Assembly (NCBI GenBank): GCA_034769895.1
Contig: CM068367.1
Location: forward strand, 689,202,548 to 689,266,547
Reading direction: 5' to 3'
DNA: 64,000 nucleotides
From: Magicicada septendecula
Taxonomy: Eukaryota; Arthropoda; Insecta; Hemiptera; Cicadidae
Both the position numbers and the translations under genes were made by a program. This document shows positions 24,701 through 33,783 of the stretch, in pieces. Below the pieces are notes generated by a model, which was given only the letters and a program-made list of their open reading frames with translations, had not been told where the DNA came from and ran no database searches. Within the stretch, counting starts at the first letter, position 1. Every line of letters begins with the position of its first letter.

Positions 24701-26348
24701 ATTCTTCTGGAAGACTGGGCACACTTCGCTTGTTCAAGGTACTTACGTTATACTGCATATCTTGTGTAGGCCTTACTGTTCCTAAACAATCAGGTGTAGG
24801 ATTTTGAATTATGGATATACTTGTTCCATGAAAGGAACCTTCGGAGGTTGAACTGCTTGGATTGTGGTCTATATTATCGTACGCCCCAATTGTAAAGATT
24901 CCTTCACGTAATTTTGATGGGCATAATACCTTTTCTTCTTGGAATTTAACGTTTACAACTTCACACATCGCTGTTGAGATTTCAAGCACACGCGTATATG
25001 AGATCGAAAGTCCAAGTGAATGCAGCTTTTCCACGATTTCTTTTTTTCGAGTTTTCCCAAAAATTGAAAGACCCATATAAACTACAAGGGGGGTTTCTCT
25101 TTCAGTTTGATGTCTTAATATATTACCAGTTGGCTTTCGGGACTGTATATTAAAGCAAAGCAATTGCTATATGGTTAGAGATGGTTGGGTAACAACTTCA
25201 TTAGCTTCAATATTGGCTCCATATAATAGCATATTCACGATAGCAAGTAGGGAGCGAGGAACAGATTTGTGTTGGGATTCATAATCTAAATCACCATTGA
25301 ATGTGTTCTTGTGTTGAAGCATTTCTTTTCTGACCATTTTCGCAACATGCAATAAAGCAAGTGCATCTTCATCTTGATCATCTTTACAAGCTTGCAGCAT
25401 GGCCTCACCAGCAGCTTTGTCATATGCCAAAAAATACTCTCTGCCGGACATGCTTGCCGTCATATACGGGAAGTATGCAAGAATCCTCTGTCGTAATCTT
25501 GAAGTGTGTACATCAGGCATATGTTGTTCATCCACTCCCAATAGTTGCATTAGTCGCATCTTGTACATTTTTGTCAGGACACTCATCTTGAAAACTGGGT
25601 GTGTTTCATTTGAATCCTTTAAAGATTTCTCAATGAAATTTACTAATTCTGCAAAAACCACTCCCTCACATACATGAACACCACTGCTTGTTGTTTGCAT
25701 TTCACTACACCGAGACTTGTTGTACAATCCTGCTAAGCACTTTGCATGGTATTTTGCGTCCAGAGCAATCATATCCCCACCACTAAGTTTTGATAGTAGA
25801 ACATTATTTCCTTGTTCACTGGCACACTTCCTCACCTTCTGATCTACATGAAATGTAGTCACATTAAACAATTGATCCTTACTGGTTGCAGAACCCTCGC
25901 AAAAAAAACACACCTTTTTGGAACTAGATGATCGTTGTTTACGTTCATGCGATGATGTCGACTCTTCTTTCTCATCTTCAGAACGCATGCGTTTCTTTGC
26001 TCTTTCGAACATTGTACAATTGTAATTCAATTCACATTTCTTGTGCCACTTAGCTTCTCTTCGTAAAAATGTTTGTTCCATCCCGCTCTGATTTTCATCA
26101 AACAACTTTATATCAATATCCGTGGGTAAAGCGTTTATACCATCAAAGTTCTGTAAGTTTTTCGCAAGCGTTGCATATACGGTGTTACGTGCAATTACAT
26201 TTGTATTATTTGCAGGACAAACCAATTTATCAGCATCTGTCTTTTGGCACAGTATACAAATTGTCCAATCATCAGGTCTCGGTTTATCTTCACCCAGGTC
26301 ACTCTGAGGAACTAAACGGAACCGCTTTTTGCCATTTTTAGGATGCAA
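21793..26348 (-). pseudogene. Large transposon-borne gene of a widespread uncharacterised family, decayed
   Basis: Five minus-strand pieces form one protein of about 1,500 residues: 26,348-25,167, 25,163-24,200, 24,230-23,780, 23,817-22,861 and 22,860-21,793. Cys/His clusters near the start (C-x2-C near 'ICILCQ', 'WHKKCELNY', 'VCFFCEG', 'KYHAKCLAGLY') suggest zinc binding. The middle has 'GAFHIEQAFLRVLG', 'HQVTAAALYHLL', 'PWFFLLDHHHYARWL' and 'DQAHEQNNAVVKGDGGAVGL'. The C-terminal third has 'GHEEADSRIILHLQDM', 'VDTDVLVLAIAYF' and 'HAFTGCDSIPSF', which recall a PIN/FEN-like nuclease fold, and the end is a CXC-type cysteine cluster ('CKICKNKCSCRNAGLSC'). I know these motifs from unannotated repeated proteins of cnidarians, echinoderms and arthropods. 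In-frame stops lie at 25,167, 24,059 and 22,861; frame changes lie near 24,230 and 23,800. A role as transposase or transposon nuclease is inference. Confidence 0.7.
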
Positions 26349-26365
26349 TCTTCACGCACTCAAAT

Positions 26366-26378
26366 CTGAAAATAAAGG
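26366..26378 (-). promoter_or_regulatory. Candidate splice acceptor upstream of the large outer gene
   Basis: On the minus strand the sequence CCTTTATTTTCAG lies about 25 bp before the first coding residues seen at 26,348. It has the pyrimidine tract and AG of a 3' splice site. If real, the gene's first exon would lie on the far side of the Polinton, in 45,342-45,531. Confidence 0.4.
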
Positions 26379-26418
26379 ATAGCAAATTAGTGGCTGTAGA
26401 GGGAAAATGCCGGTTCAA

Positions 26419-26590
26419 ACCCACTTTCACTTTCTATCAGCTGGACCACAGCATCCGCGACTTTTTCGCTGATCTGTGTCAAGATCCGCGACTTTTTCGC
26501 GTATCTGGACCACAGCATCCGCGTTATTTTTTTATATGCCGCCTTTCGCGAGCCTAGATCACTTTCACTTTCTATCAGCTGGACCCGCAG
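26419..26590 (+). repeat. Repeated blocks in the terminal 190 bp of the Polinton
   Basis: ACTTTCACTTTCTATCAGCT occurs at about 26,423 and again at about 26,561. TCCGCGACTTTTTCGC occurs at about 26,454 and 26,485. CACAGCATCCGCG occurs at about 26,447 and 26,510. All recur inverted at the right end (45,150-45,320). Duplicated short motifs this close to the termini could be binding sites for the integrase or the replication-initiating terminal protein; that function is inference. Confidence 0.7.
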
Positions 26591-26631
26591 CATCCCAAAG
26601 GTGGTGGGTGGGTGGGGGGTTCCGACTTGAT

Positions 26632-27030
26632 GCATTATAGTGTATATATTAAATATATGATCAGGGTTACCAACCTTGTATGAGTTCAAATTTGCTGTGT
26701 GTTATAATGTATATTAAATCTATATGATCAGGTTTACCAACCTATGTATGGGTTCAAACTTGATATGTGTGTGTATTATAGTGTATATTAAAATATATGA
26801 TCAGGGTTACCAATCCTGCATTATTGTAATGCATTATAGTGTATATATTAAATATATGATCAGGGTTACCAACCTTGCATGAGTTCAAATTTGTTGTGTG
26901 TTATAATGTATATTAAATCTATATGATCAGGTTTACCAACCTATGTATGGGTTCAAACTTGATATGTGTGTGTATTATAGTGTATATTAAAATATATGAT
27001 CAGGGTTACCAATCCTGCATTATTGTGTAT
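26632..27030 (+). repeat. 199-bp tandem duplication in the left arm, two copies
   Basis: The unit beginning CATTATAGTGTATATATTAA and including ATATGATCAGGGTTACCAA occurs at 26,633 and again at 26,832. Each unit itself holds shorter variants of the 'TATATGATCAGG..TACCAA..CT' motif, so it is built from an older ~70-bp repeat. Confidence 0.9.
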
Positions 27031-27310
27031 AGAACAGATCTGCCAACATTTTTCTTCGGTGGGAAATTCAAACTATATTAGCAGACGCATTATAGTGTAT
27101 AGTAAATTGTTGACGACTTCGATATCAACTCTCTCTCCCCTCTTCTCTCTTTGTCTCTAGACACTGCTACTTATGGATTATTGTAAGTAGCGATACTAAA
27201 ATGTAATCACCAGGAAATATATTTATCACCTACCTCGTTGCGTCCTACTTCTAATTTGACACATGACAGTCATTGACCACGATTTAGAAATTAATATACG
27301 GTCAAGTCTG

Positions 27311-27387
27311 TGTGTGGTAAAGTGTTACACATAAAAAAAAAAATCTCCTTGAAATAAGGTATTTTCAAAAGTTTTGTGTACACATAC
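27311..27387 (+). pseudogene. Fragment of a Polinton protease gene in the left arm
   Basis: GTGTGGTAAAGTGTTAC...TATTTTCAAAAGTTTTG...GTACACATAC matches the start of the protease gene at about 32,318-32,392 (same plus-strand orientation). The piece has an A-run expansion and a few substitutions and cannot code. It lies in the part of the left arm that has no counterpart at the right end. Confidence 0.85.
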
Positions 27388-27593
27388 GCATACACACATT
27401 GTGTATGTCTCTCTCTCGCTGCAAACGTTGACAAGAATTCCCTTATTCAAAGCGATTTGTATGTGTACACGAACTTAAAAATTCATTTTTGCATTAATTA
27501 AATATATATATCGTAAACAATGAAATAATAATAATATTTCGTCATTAGAAAGTTATATTCAGTGTGGTAATTAGTGATAGAAAGATTAACTAT

Positions 27594-27712
<119 letters not shown>

Positions 27713-28001
27713 TAAATATGGTTTACAGACCATTGTAATTTTAGAAATTCATTTTTGCATTAATTAAATATATATCGTAAACAATGAAATAATAATATTT
27801 CGTCATTGTAAGATTTTAATAAAACAATTATCAGTTTAAATAATAATTTTCGTGATTGTAAGATACAACCTGCAAATTATTAAAATGTCTCTCTCTCTCT
27901 CACACATTTCTGATTACTATACAAATAATTGCATGCATATTCGGAGGTTTATAGCGAAATAAATTAAAATAAACCATAATTTGTTTTAAATAATTAAATA
28001 C

Positions 28002-28096
28002 GGGGTTTTGACGAACAGACCAATCTGCTCGTACGCAAGGGAGTATACCCTTACGAGTACGTTGACAGCATTGATCGGTTCAACGAAACAAGTCTA
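28002..28096 (+). pseudogene. Fragment of a Polinton DNA polymerase gene in the left arm
   Basis: About 92 bp match 39,015-39,107 of the polymerase gene in the same orientation. By eye there are three differences, each at a third codon position and synonymous in the polymerase frame (Phe, Leu and Gly codons). The fragment begins exactly where the left inverted repeat stops matching and ends at a GC/CA microsatellite. Confidence 0.9.
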
Positions 28097-29182
28097 TGCG
28101 CGCGCGCGCACACACACACACACACAACGATACTGAATTAGATATAGTTATTATTATTCGCTAACTTAAACCAGAGGTCATTAACCTTGTGTACGTCGTC
28201 TAAATCGGGCGTCCACCTGTCAATCATTAGCAGCGTTGACAGTAATTAGGATTAATTATGGATTAGAAAGTATTTACTCTAAAAACGGACATGCAAGCTT
28301 TCTCCCACTACCAGTGTACAATATATATATGCACAGAAAATTAGCGACAATTTCTCATTTGACCGCTTGCGTGTGCTGATACATCGTGAAATATATCTCT
28401 GCATCTTTTTAATAGTTGAAAGACTATGAAAGATGAAAGACACAACTTTCATCATTAAGGGTGTGTAGACAACACATACTAGTTTTGGTAAGTGTACAGA
28501 TTTTATTTAATATTAATGTATGTGCAGATTTTATTTAAACGTAAAAATTATTCACATTAAAACATTATCAAATGCATTATTTATTGAATTTAATACATGA
28601 CTCATTCAAATAAGTAAGTGTACTTGAAACATTTTGAATACGTTAATAACTGAGCATAATTTTTATTGTATGTACAGATTTTATTTAAACGTAAAAATTA
28701 TTTGCATTAAAACATTATCAAGCGCATTATTTATTGAATTTAAATACATACGTGTGTGTGTGTGTGTGTGTGTGCGTGTGTGCGTGTGTGTACGTGTGTG
28801 TATGATCAAATTACAATTTCTGAAAATATATTCTTACCGTATTTTTATAGTGACAATTTCTCATTTGACCGTCTGCATGTGCTGATACATCGTGAAATCT
28901 ATCTCTGCATCTTTTTTAATAGTTGAAAGACTGTTTGTACGTCTTCAGTATACACACAACTTTCATCATTAAGGGTGTGTAGACAACACATACTAGTTTT
29001 GGTAAGTGTACAGATTTTATTTTATTTTAATGTATGTGCGGATTTTATTTAAACGTAAAAATTATTTGCATTAAAACATTATCAAGCGCATTATTTATTT
29101 ATTGAATTTAATACATGTGTGTGTATGTGTGTGTGTGTGTGTATGATCAAATTATTATGTCTGTTACAATTTTTTCTGAAAA
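28097..29182. repeat. Left-arm repeats ending in GT microsatellites
   Basis: A ~160-bp block with CATCATTAAGGGTGTGTAGA, ACTAGTTTTGGTAAGTGTAC, TTTAAACGTAAAAATTATT and CATTATTTATTGAATTTAA occurs whole or in part at about 28,441, 28,671 and 28,955, and again past 29,330. Several copies run straight into a GT/GC tract (28,747-28,801 and 29,112-29,142). A second motif, CAATTTCTCATTTGACCG, occurs at 28,349 and 28,854. No gene is seen. Confidence 0.8.
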
Positions 29183-29330
29183 ATTGCTTTAAACAAACAT
29201 TTTTAATGTAACAAATTTAGAAAGTAGGTCACAGCGTATGATGACATTTATATCTCTCTAATTCTGTTGTGGACATGCATAGCTGTAAGCGGTGACTATT
29301 TCCTTATGAAAGTGGAATGTAGACTTTCCT
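29183..29330 (+). pseudogene. Fragment from the 3' end of the 175-aa gene in the left arm
   Basis: TTTAAACAAACATTTTTAAT...AGAAAGTAGGTCACAG...GTAAGCGGTGACTATTTCC matches 43,022-43,165, which covers the last codons and 3' region of the 175-aa gene. The copy is in the same orientation and differs by small insertions/deletions and substitutions. Confidence 0.85.
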
Positions 29331-29383
29331 AAAATTATTTGCATTAAAACATTATCAAGCGCATTATTATTTATTGAATTTAA

Positions 29384-29425
<42 letters not shown>

Positions 29426-29926
29426 CGTATGTGTATGATCAAATTATTATGCCTCACTTCTAATTGAAGATATATTTTAGGTATAGCTGAATTTTTTGCG
29501 TGCATACAACGTCCGTCATTTAAGGATTCGTGTGTGTGGACAACGCTCGCTAGTTTGTTGCAAGTAAGTAAGTATACATTATGGAGTGGGTTATACAAAT
29601 AATAATAATAAAGTGTGTGTAATATATACATTTATTAAAAATACATACACACAGCTCCAAGAATATATTAAACAGTTTTTACAATTAAAAATACATACAC
29701 AGCTCCAAGATTATATTGTTACAAGTATGAAAATATATCTAAACTAGTATTTACAATTTAAAAAAAAAAAAAAAACATACACAGTTCCAAGATTATATTG
29801 TTACAAGTATTAAAATATATCTAAACTAGTTTTACAATTAAAATACATACACACACAGCTCCAATATTATAATGTTACAAATATGAAAATATATTTAAAA
29901 CTAGTATTTACAAAAATATGTATAAA
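29331..29926. repeat. Left-arm GT tract and ~85-bp tandem repeats
   Basis: A GT/GC tract (29,390-29,428) follows another copy of the TTTATTGAATTTAATACATG block. From about 29,636 to 29,925 a unit with ACATACACAGCTCCAAGA and AAAATATATCTAAACTAGT is repeated about four times. These separate the arm from the capsid gene's stop codon. Confidence 0.8.
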
Positions 29927-29933
29927 ATAAGAC

Positions 29934-31171
29934 TTAAACACGTCTATGTACTGTGTTGGACAATGGTGTATATTCTACAAGCGAATCATGTAGTATCATA
30001 CAGTAGGCAGTCGTCTGTGTAGGAAAATTCATTGACGATTCAAATTCTAAACGTACATCAACTGCTGAAGACTTAAGCGCATCGTCTTGTTTGCTACAAT
30101 CGAATACAAACAGCGGGGCTTTTGATTTGAATAATTCTGGTGTCAGTACTGGGCTAACGTCTAAACGGTGGTAATACGAACTTTGAAAACTGGCGTACAT
30201 ATTGTACAATAATGCAAAACGGTCTTTCCCAATATCCAAGTTTAAATTATCGTAAGGATAATACTTGTCGTTTAGAAACAGTCTCGCATTGATCACGTTA
30301 CAATGATCAAATTCATCAGCATGTGCCGCCAGTACATTCTTTCTTGCTGTCTGAAACGCTAACACAACAAAGCGTGGTTTTTCTAGCTGACTCGAGGTCT
30401 TGACAATCCAATTCTGCCTTTTAGTCTGTGGTAAGGCAGGATACTCGTGCAACTCCCAGGTCCTAAAAGGCATAGTTATCGTGTGGTCTTTCTCTATGAG
30501 TCGTAACAGTGGTAATCTGTACGCATTAGCTACATGTACATAAGGCATTTTCCAGTAAACTTTATCTAGTTCAAGAACACAATTAGCAGTCGTTTGTCCG
30601 CTTGCTAAAACCATAGCGTTTATGTCGGTAGATGTGCGTAGGAGTATAAGTTCTTGTTTCACGTTCAGCACGATGCGTGTATAGTCTTCTGCGAATCCCA
30701 TTAGCATTTTCAGTGGTATACAAAAGTTGAATTCACCGTCATCATTCACTTTTAATATGTTCGTGGTCGGCGCCACCCAACCTGCGTTTTCCATTGCGTC
30801 ACGTGTGTTGTTGTTGAGTGATAGAAAAGTTTTAATAGTTGACGTAAACCAACGTTTCTGGTATGGTCCACTACCACTCCGGCCAACTCGTAACGAATCT
30901 CTTCAAAGAGAAATGCTATAGCATTGTTCACCAGTTCCACATTCAGTGCAGTATCTGCAGCCACACTAGGGTTTTTAACCAACTTGCCTTCAATGTAGAG
31001 GAAACTTTCTGACGGCAGTGTAAAGACGTCCTGTTGTTGTATTGGCACACGTATTTCATCATTGTTTCCATATCTTGTTGTTGCGTACGGTGCGTGTGAG
31101 TGAAATGAAAAGTGTGTGATACTGTCTTCAAAGAACGGTTGCTGCTCCACAGATAATATTCCACTCGCCAT
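29934..31171 (-). pseudogene. Polinton major capsid protein (double jelly-roll type), one frameshift
   Basis: Structural protein expected to form the hexon-like shell. Two minus-strand frames cover it: an N-terminal part (31,171 to about 30,845) starting MASGILSVEQQPFFEDSI, and a C-terminal part (about 30,845 to 29,934) running to VHRRV and a stop. The second frame is open well upstream of its first Met, and the change of frame lies near 30,845, so a single-base length change accounts for the break. Total length is about 410 residues, short to medium for Polinton capsids. Assignment rests on position (last in the morphogenetic cluster, next to penton and protease genes) and on resemblance to insect Polinton capsid-like proteins; no signature motif proves the fold. 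The start codon is one base after the preceding gene's stop. Confidence 0.75.
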
Positions 31172-31172
31172 G

Positions 31173-31346
31173 TTACTTGTTTACAACAACAAAACCCAGT
31201 GAAATCAGGAAACGACGGTTAACTGATGTTAATCGTTTCAGTTTCGAACGAGTACTGATGCGTTTCCTAACTGATCTTTCTTCTTCTTTTTTTATTACTG
31301 ACGACTGTGGTAGCAGCGGTGGCGAAGAAACAAAGTACAAGCCCAT
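31173..31346 (-). CDS. 57-aa basic Polinton protein between penton and capsid genes
   Basis: A small ORF that fits exactly between its neighbours: its ATG is 2 bp after the penton stop and its stop is 1 bp before the capsid ATG. It starts MGLYFVSSPPLL and has a strongly basic middle (KKEERSVRKRISTRSKLKR), then LTSVNRRFLISLGF near the C-terminus. I recall the pattern LTxxNxxFLxSLG in small proteins of arthropod Polintons. The function is unknown; a basic core or scaffold-type role, as for small adenovirus core proteins, is only a guess. The exact packing and open frame make it a real gene. Confidence 0.75.
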   Translation of the reverse strand: MGLYFVSSPPLLPQSSVIKKEEERSVRKRISTRSKLKRLTSVNRRFLISLGFVVVNK

Positions 31347-31348
31347 GT

Positions 31349-32050
31349 CTATAGGCGTTTTAGATGTAAACGCACAGTGATGACTTCTCCGCGAAAATCT
31401 ATTACGTCACCGTCCTGATCGTGTAAAGATAATGTTATGTTGTCCAAACGACTCACATTCACAGGTAGGTATATGACGTTTGTAGGTGATTCAATTATTT
31501 TGAATCCTGGTTCGACTGACGGATAGAACGAGTGCAGTGTGTGCTCGTTTTTACCGTTCTTGTATGATCCTTGCGCTATATTACACCTTATCAGTATACT
31601 GTTCACTTTTATAATGTTAACTGTGGCGTCAGACGTGTGAGTTTTATTCGCTTCAAGCAGACGCTTTTCCTTGAAACCCAACATATCACCGATACGGCAC
31701 ACTGTTTGTTGAAAGTCAATATCCAGTGCATAAGTCAGCTCACATTTCAGTGTATTGTTGTTAGGACGTAGACTAATCTTTGAGTCTCCTAACTGCTTTT
31801 TGAGGAAGGCTTCTATGTCACCGATTTCATAAGCACCTGTAGGTAACGTTATCAAGTCCCACGTTGTTCCGTCCCGTAGTACTGGAAACACATTGTTTTT
31901 TCCATCAATCACGTTCGGTATACTGTTGTATGTAGTGAAGTCCAATAGACCTACATACCATTCGCCGTTTGTTAGTTCGAGAGGCGGGAAAAATTCACAT
32001 ACAAGAGCAGCAGCATTCGTGCCTGTTAAGGTGACCGACAGCGAAGACAT
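31349..32050 (-). CDS. Penton-like minor capsid protein
   Basis: 233 residues with an intact frame. It begins MSSLSVTLTGTNAAALVCEF, followed by 'GEWYVGLLDFTTYNSIPNV', and ends with the strand-rich 'NVIYLPVNVSRLDNITLSLHDQDGDVIDFRGE' and 'ITVRLHLKRL'. This beta-rich pattern, with a closing 'LRDQDGxxVDFxGE' type motif, is typical of the single-jelly-roll vertex protein of Polintons and adintoviruses. It would form the capsid vertices. The protease stop lies 15 bp upstream and the 57-aa gene starts 2 bp downstream, so the block is likely transcribed as one unit. Confidence 0.8.
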   Translation of the reverse strand: MSSLSVTLTGTNAAALVCEFFPPLELTNGEWYVGLLDFTTYNSIPNVIDGKNNVFPVLRDGTTWDLITLPTGAYEIGDIEAFLKKQLGDSKISLRPNNNTLKCELTYALDIDFQQTVCRIGDMLGFKEKRLLEANKTHTSDATVNIIKVNSILIRCNIAQGSYKNGKNEHTLHSFYPSVEPGFKIIESPTNVIYLPVNVSRLDNITLSLHDQDGDVIDFRGEVITVRLHLKRL

Positions 32051-32065
32051 CTTGTCGCTTACTGA

Positions 32066-32416
32066 TCACTCGCGCGTTAAGAAGTCCAAACATAAATGCC
32101 CACAGATGACTGTGTGTGGTGGCTGTTCACGCTCGTAATTGTAGTAAATGTCAGTGTCGGTTCCAAAATACTGTGTCAGCTCAAGAGGTGGCTGCATATT
32201 ACCATACGCATCGTAGTAGTAAACTTGTTTGTTTCGCTTCTTGTAGCAAACCCAGTGCGTACCAGGTCCTTCTGCACTGTCCAGATTAACAACTGCACTC
32301 TCATTCTTCCATGGTTGTGTGTGTGGTAAAGTGTTACGCATAAAAACTCCTCTGAAATAAGGTATTTTCAAAAGTTTTGCGTACACATACAAATCACTGT
32401 CAGACAATGCACGCAC
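32066..32416 (-). CDS. Adenain-like cysteine protease (maturation protease)
   Basis: 116 residues with an intact frame. The predicted role is to cleave capsid precursors during maturation. Catalytic signature: His54 in 'GPGTHWVCY', Asp69 in 'YYYDAYG', Gln98 and Cys105 in 'VICGHLCLDFL'. The Gln-to-Cys spacing of seven matches that of the adenovirus protease family (C5), where Gln supplies the oxyanion hole. It is shorter than adenovirus protease (about 200 residues), as is usual in Polintons. It sits 11 bp after the PLA2 gene and 15 bp before the penton gene. All catalytic residues are present. Confidence 0.9.
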   Translation of the reverse strand: MRALSDSDLYVYAKLLKIPYFRGVFMRNTLPHTQPWKNESAVVNLDSAEGPGTHWVCYKKRNKQVYYYDAYGNMQPPLELTQYFGTDTDIYYNYEREQPPHTVICGHLCLDFLTRE

Positions 32417-32427
32417 TGGTATGCAAA

Positions 32428-33006
32428 TTAGTTTTTTTGTCTGTAAGGACGTAGGTATAGACCTGACGCTATTTTTTTTTTATTGTTACGTTTATGCCTG
32501 GGGACTGTTTTGCGTTTGCAGGTCGTTTTGCGTTTGTTCGCGGATTGACGTTTAATTCCTGAACCCTTCTTCTTTTTTCTGCAACCACTACGCGAGCTCC
32601 CTCCACCCACTGCCGATTTCGCTTTCATTGCGGCTGCTACAGCAGCAGCATACGCTCTTTCACTAACACGGGAATTCCAATCTTTCACTCGTTCCCACGC
32701 TTTGTCGGCAAGAACGCGATCAGCTATACGTCTTCGACTGTTGTCTTTGTACCTTGCGTAGGCGATATCGTGTTCGCGACAGGCTTCGTCCAACTCGTTG
32801 ATTCCGCGCTCGCCACGTGCCAATCTCTCTTTGAGTTTTGTTCCAGGTCCACAGAATCGGTAGCCGGGTAGGTGTAATTCTACTGGTAATGCGTCCACCG
32901 CTCGATTAATCAAAGTAGGTACTGACGAAACGATAGCGGGCACAGTGTTTTTAAGTATTTTTCCAATTACACCACGCCCCATTCTTTTCTTACGAAGTAC
33001 GTGCAT
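32428..33006 (-). CDS. PLA2-domain, basic-tailed virion protein
   Basis: 192 residues with an intact frame. Residues 46-90 carry a phospholipase A2 core of the type found in parvovirus VP1: 'PGYRFCGPGT' (calcium loop) and 'DEACREHDIAYARY' (catalytic His79-Asp80 pair). In parvoviruses this activity is used for membrane escape during entry, so a similar role is inferred here. The N-terminus has a short hydrophobic stretch (GKILKNTVPAIVSSVP). The C-terminal third is very basic (SGCRKKKKGSGIK and further Lys/Arg runs), suggesting DNA binding or nuclear localisation. The first 17 bp overlap the end of the upstream fibre-like gene; a second Met at residue 9 could be the start. Confidence 0.85.
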   Translation of the reverse strand: MHVLRKKRMGRGVIGKILKNTVPAIVSSVPTLINRAVDALPVELHLPGYRFCGPGTKLKERLARGERGINELDEACREHDIAYARYKDNSRRRIADRVLADKAWERVKDWNSRVSERAYAAAVAAAMKAKSAVGGGSSRSGCRKKKKGSGIKRQSANKRKTTCKRKTVPRHKRNNKKKIASGLYLRPYRQKN

Positions 33007-33742
33007 TCTTGTAAACAGATCTCCAATCCTTGATTTCCGTTTCCGTATCGAGAACGTCTATTAAACGCCCCACCTCTTCAATATATTCAGACAGGACTGA
33101 ACGCTGTGTCGCGCTGTCTTGATATTTATAGACAAACTTTATTAGATTGATTATATGAGCGTGAAATACCTGAGTGACCTTGCACAATTCGGTCTTTATA
33201 TGTAATTTTAATTCGTGCATTTGTCGTACAGTGACTGCGTCTTTGTCATTGACACCGTTCGCTATATTCGTAATTTTTCTTCCGGCAGCGTAGAAAGCAT
33301 CGTTTTGCAAACTGATTGTGTGTGCGTGTAAAAATTCTAAATTCACTGCGTCTTTGAAGTCAACAGGTGCTTGCACGCGCGTTAGTCGACAGTCATTAAC
33401 GATTACGTTACCTGCACGATCTTTTTTCAAACTCTTCTCGTCTACATATCGTTTTGTGGCTGCATCTCTTGATTTAAGCGGATCGTTTAGCATTATTATT
33501 CGATGATCTTTTGCGTCTACGGTAGCGTCGTTCTTGTACTGTAAGCATGCGTCCTTTACGTACTGTAAAGAAACAACATCGTGCAACTCTTCAGGATCAC
33601 CCAAGTTGCGTATCTTTTTGTTTTTCACATCAAAGTGTCCGTCGTTAGTCACTCCTAAACCGATATCCTCACGCAGACTTCGATGAGTTTCTTTTCGCAC
33701 TCTTACAGCGCTGTCGTGTCTACCGAACTTGTCTACACTCAT
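32990..33742 (-). CDS. Fibre-like repeat protein
   Basis: 250 residues with an intact frame. Four repeats with period 37-38 fit the pattern [N/D]-x-[K/R]-I-x-x-[L/I]-x-[D/N]-P-x(4-5)-D-[A/V]-[V/A]-x-x-x-[Y/F]-V: 'KKIRNLGDPEELHDVVSLQY' (42-61), 'HRIIMLNDPLKSRDAATKRY' (80-99), 'CRLTRVQAPVDFKDAVNLEF' (118-137) and 'RKITNIANGVNDKDAVTVRQ' (155-174). The same motif is common in trimeric tail-fibre proteins of tailed phages, and a fibre or spike role here is inferred from that. The C-terminal 70 residues look helical and may be a trimerising or capsid-binding part. The gene lies between the DUF8207-like gene (41 bp gap) and the PLA2 gene (17 bp overlap). Confidence 0.75.
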   Translation of the reverse strand: MSVDKFGRHDSAVRVRKETHRSLREDIGLGVTNDGHFDVKNKKIRNLGDPEELHDVVSLQYVKDACLQYKNDATVDAKDHRIIMLNDPLKSRDAATKRYVDEKSLKKDRAGNVIVNDCRLTRVQAPVDFKDAVNLEFLHAHTISLQNDAFYAAGRKITNIANGVNDKDAVTVRQMHELKLHIKTELCKVTQVFHAHIINLIKFVYKYQDSATQRSVLSEYIEEVGRLIDVLDTETEIKDWRSVYKNARTS

Positions 33743-33783
33743 ATTTATGAAGAACTGGTGGTTATAGAACGGTGCGTCTGCTT

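Noticed and set aside
26405-26430. GGTTCAAACCC in the Polinton end as a tRNA-like B box
   Set aside because: No A box, acceptor stem or anticodon arm could be folded around it.
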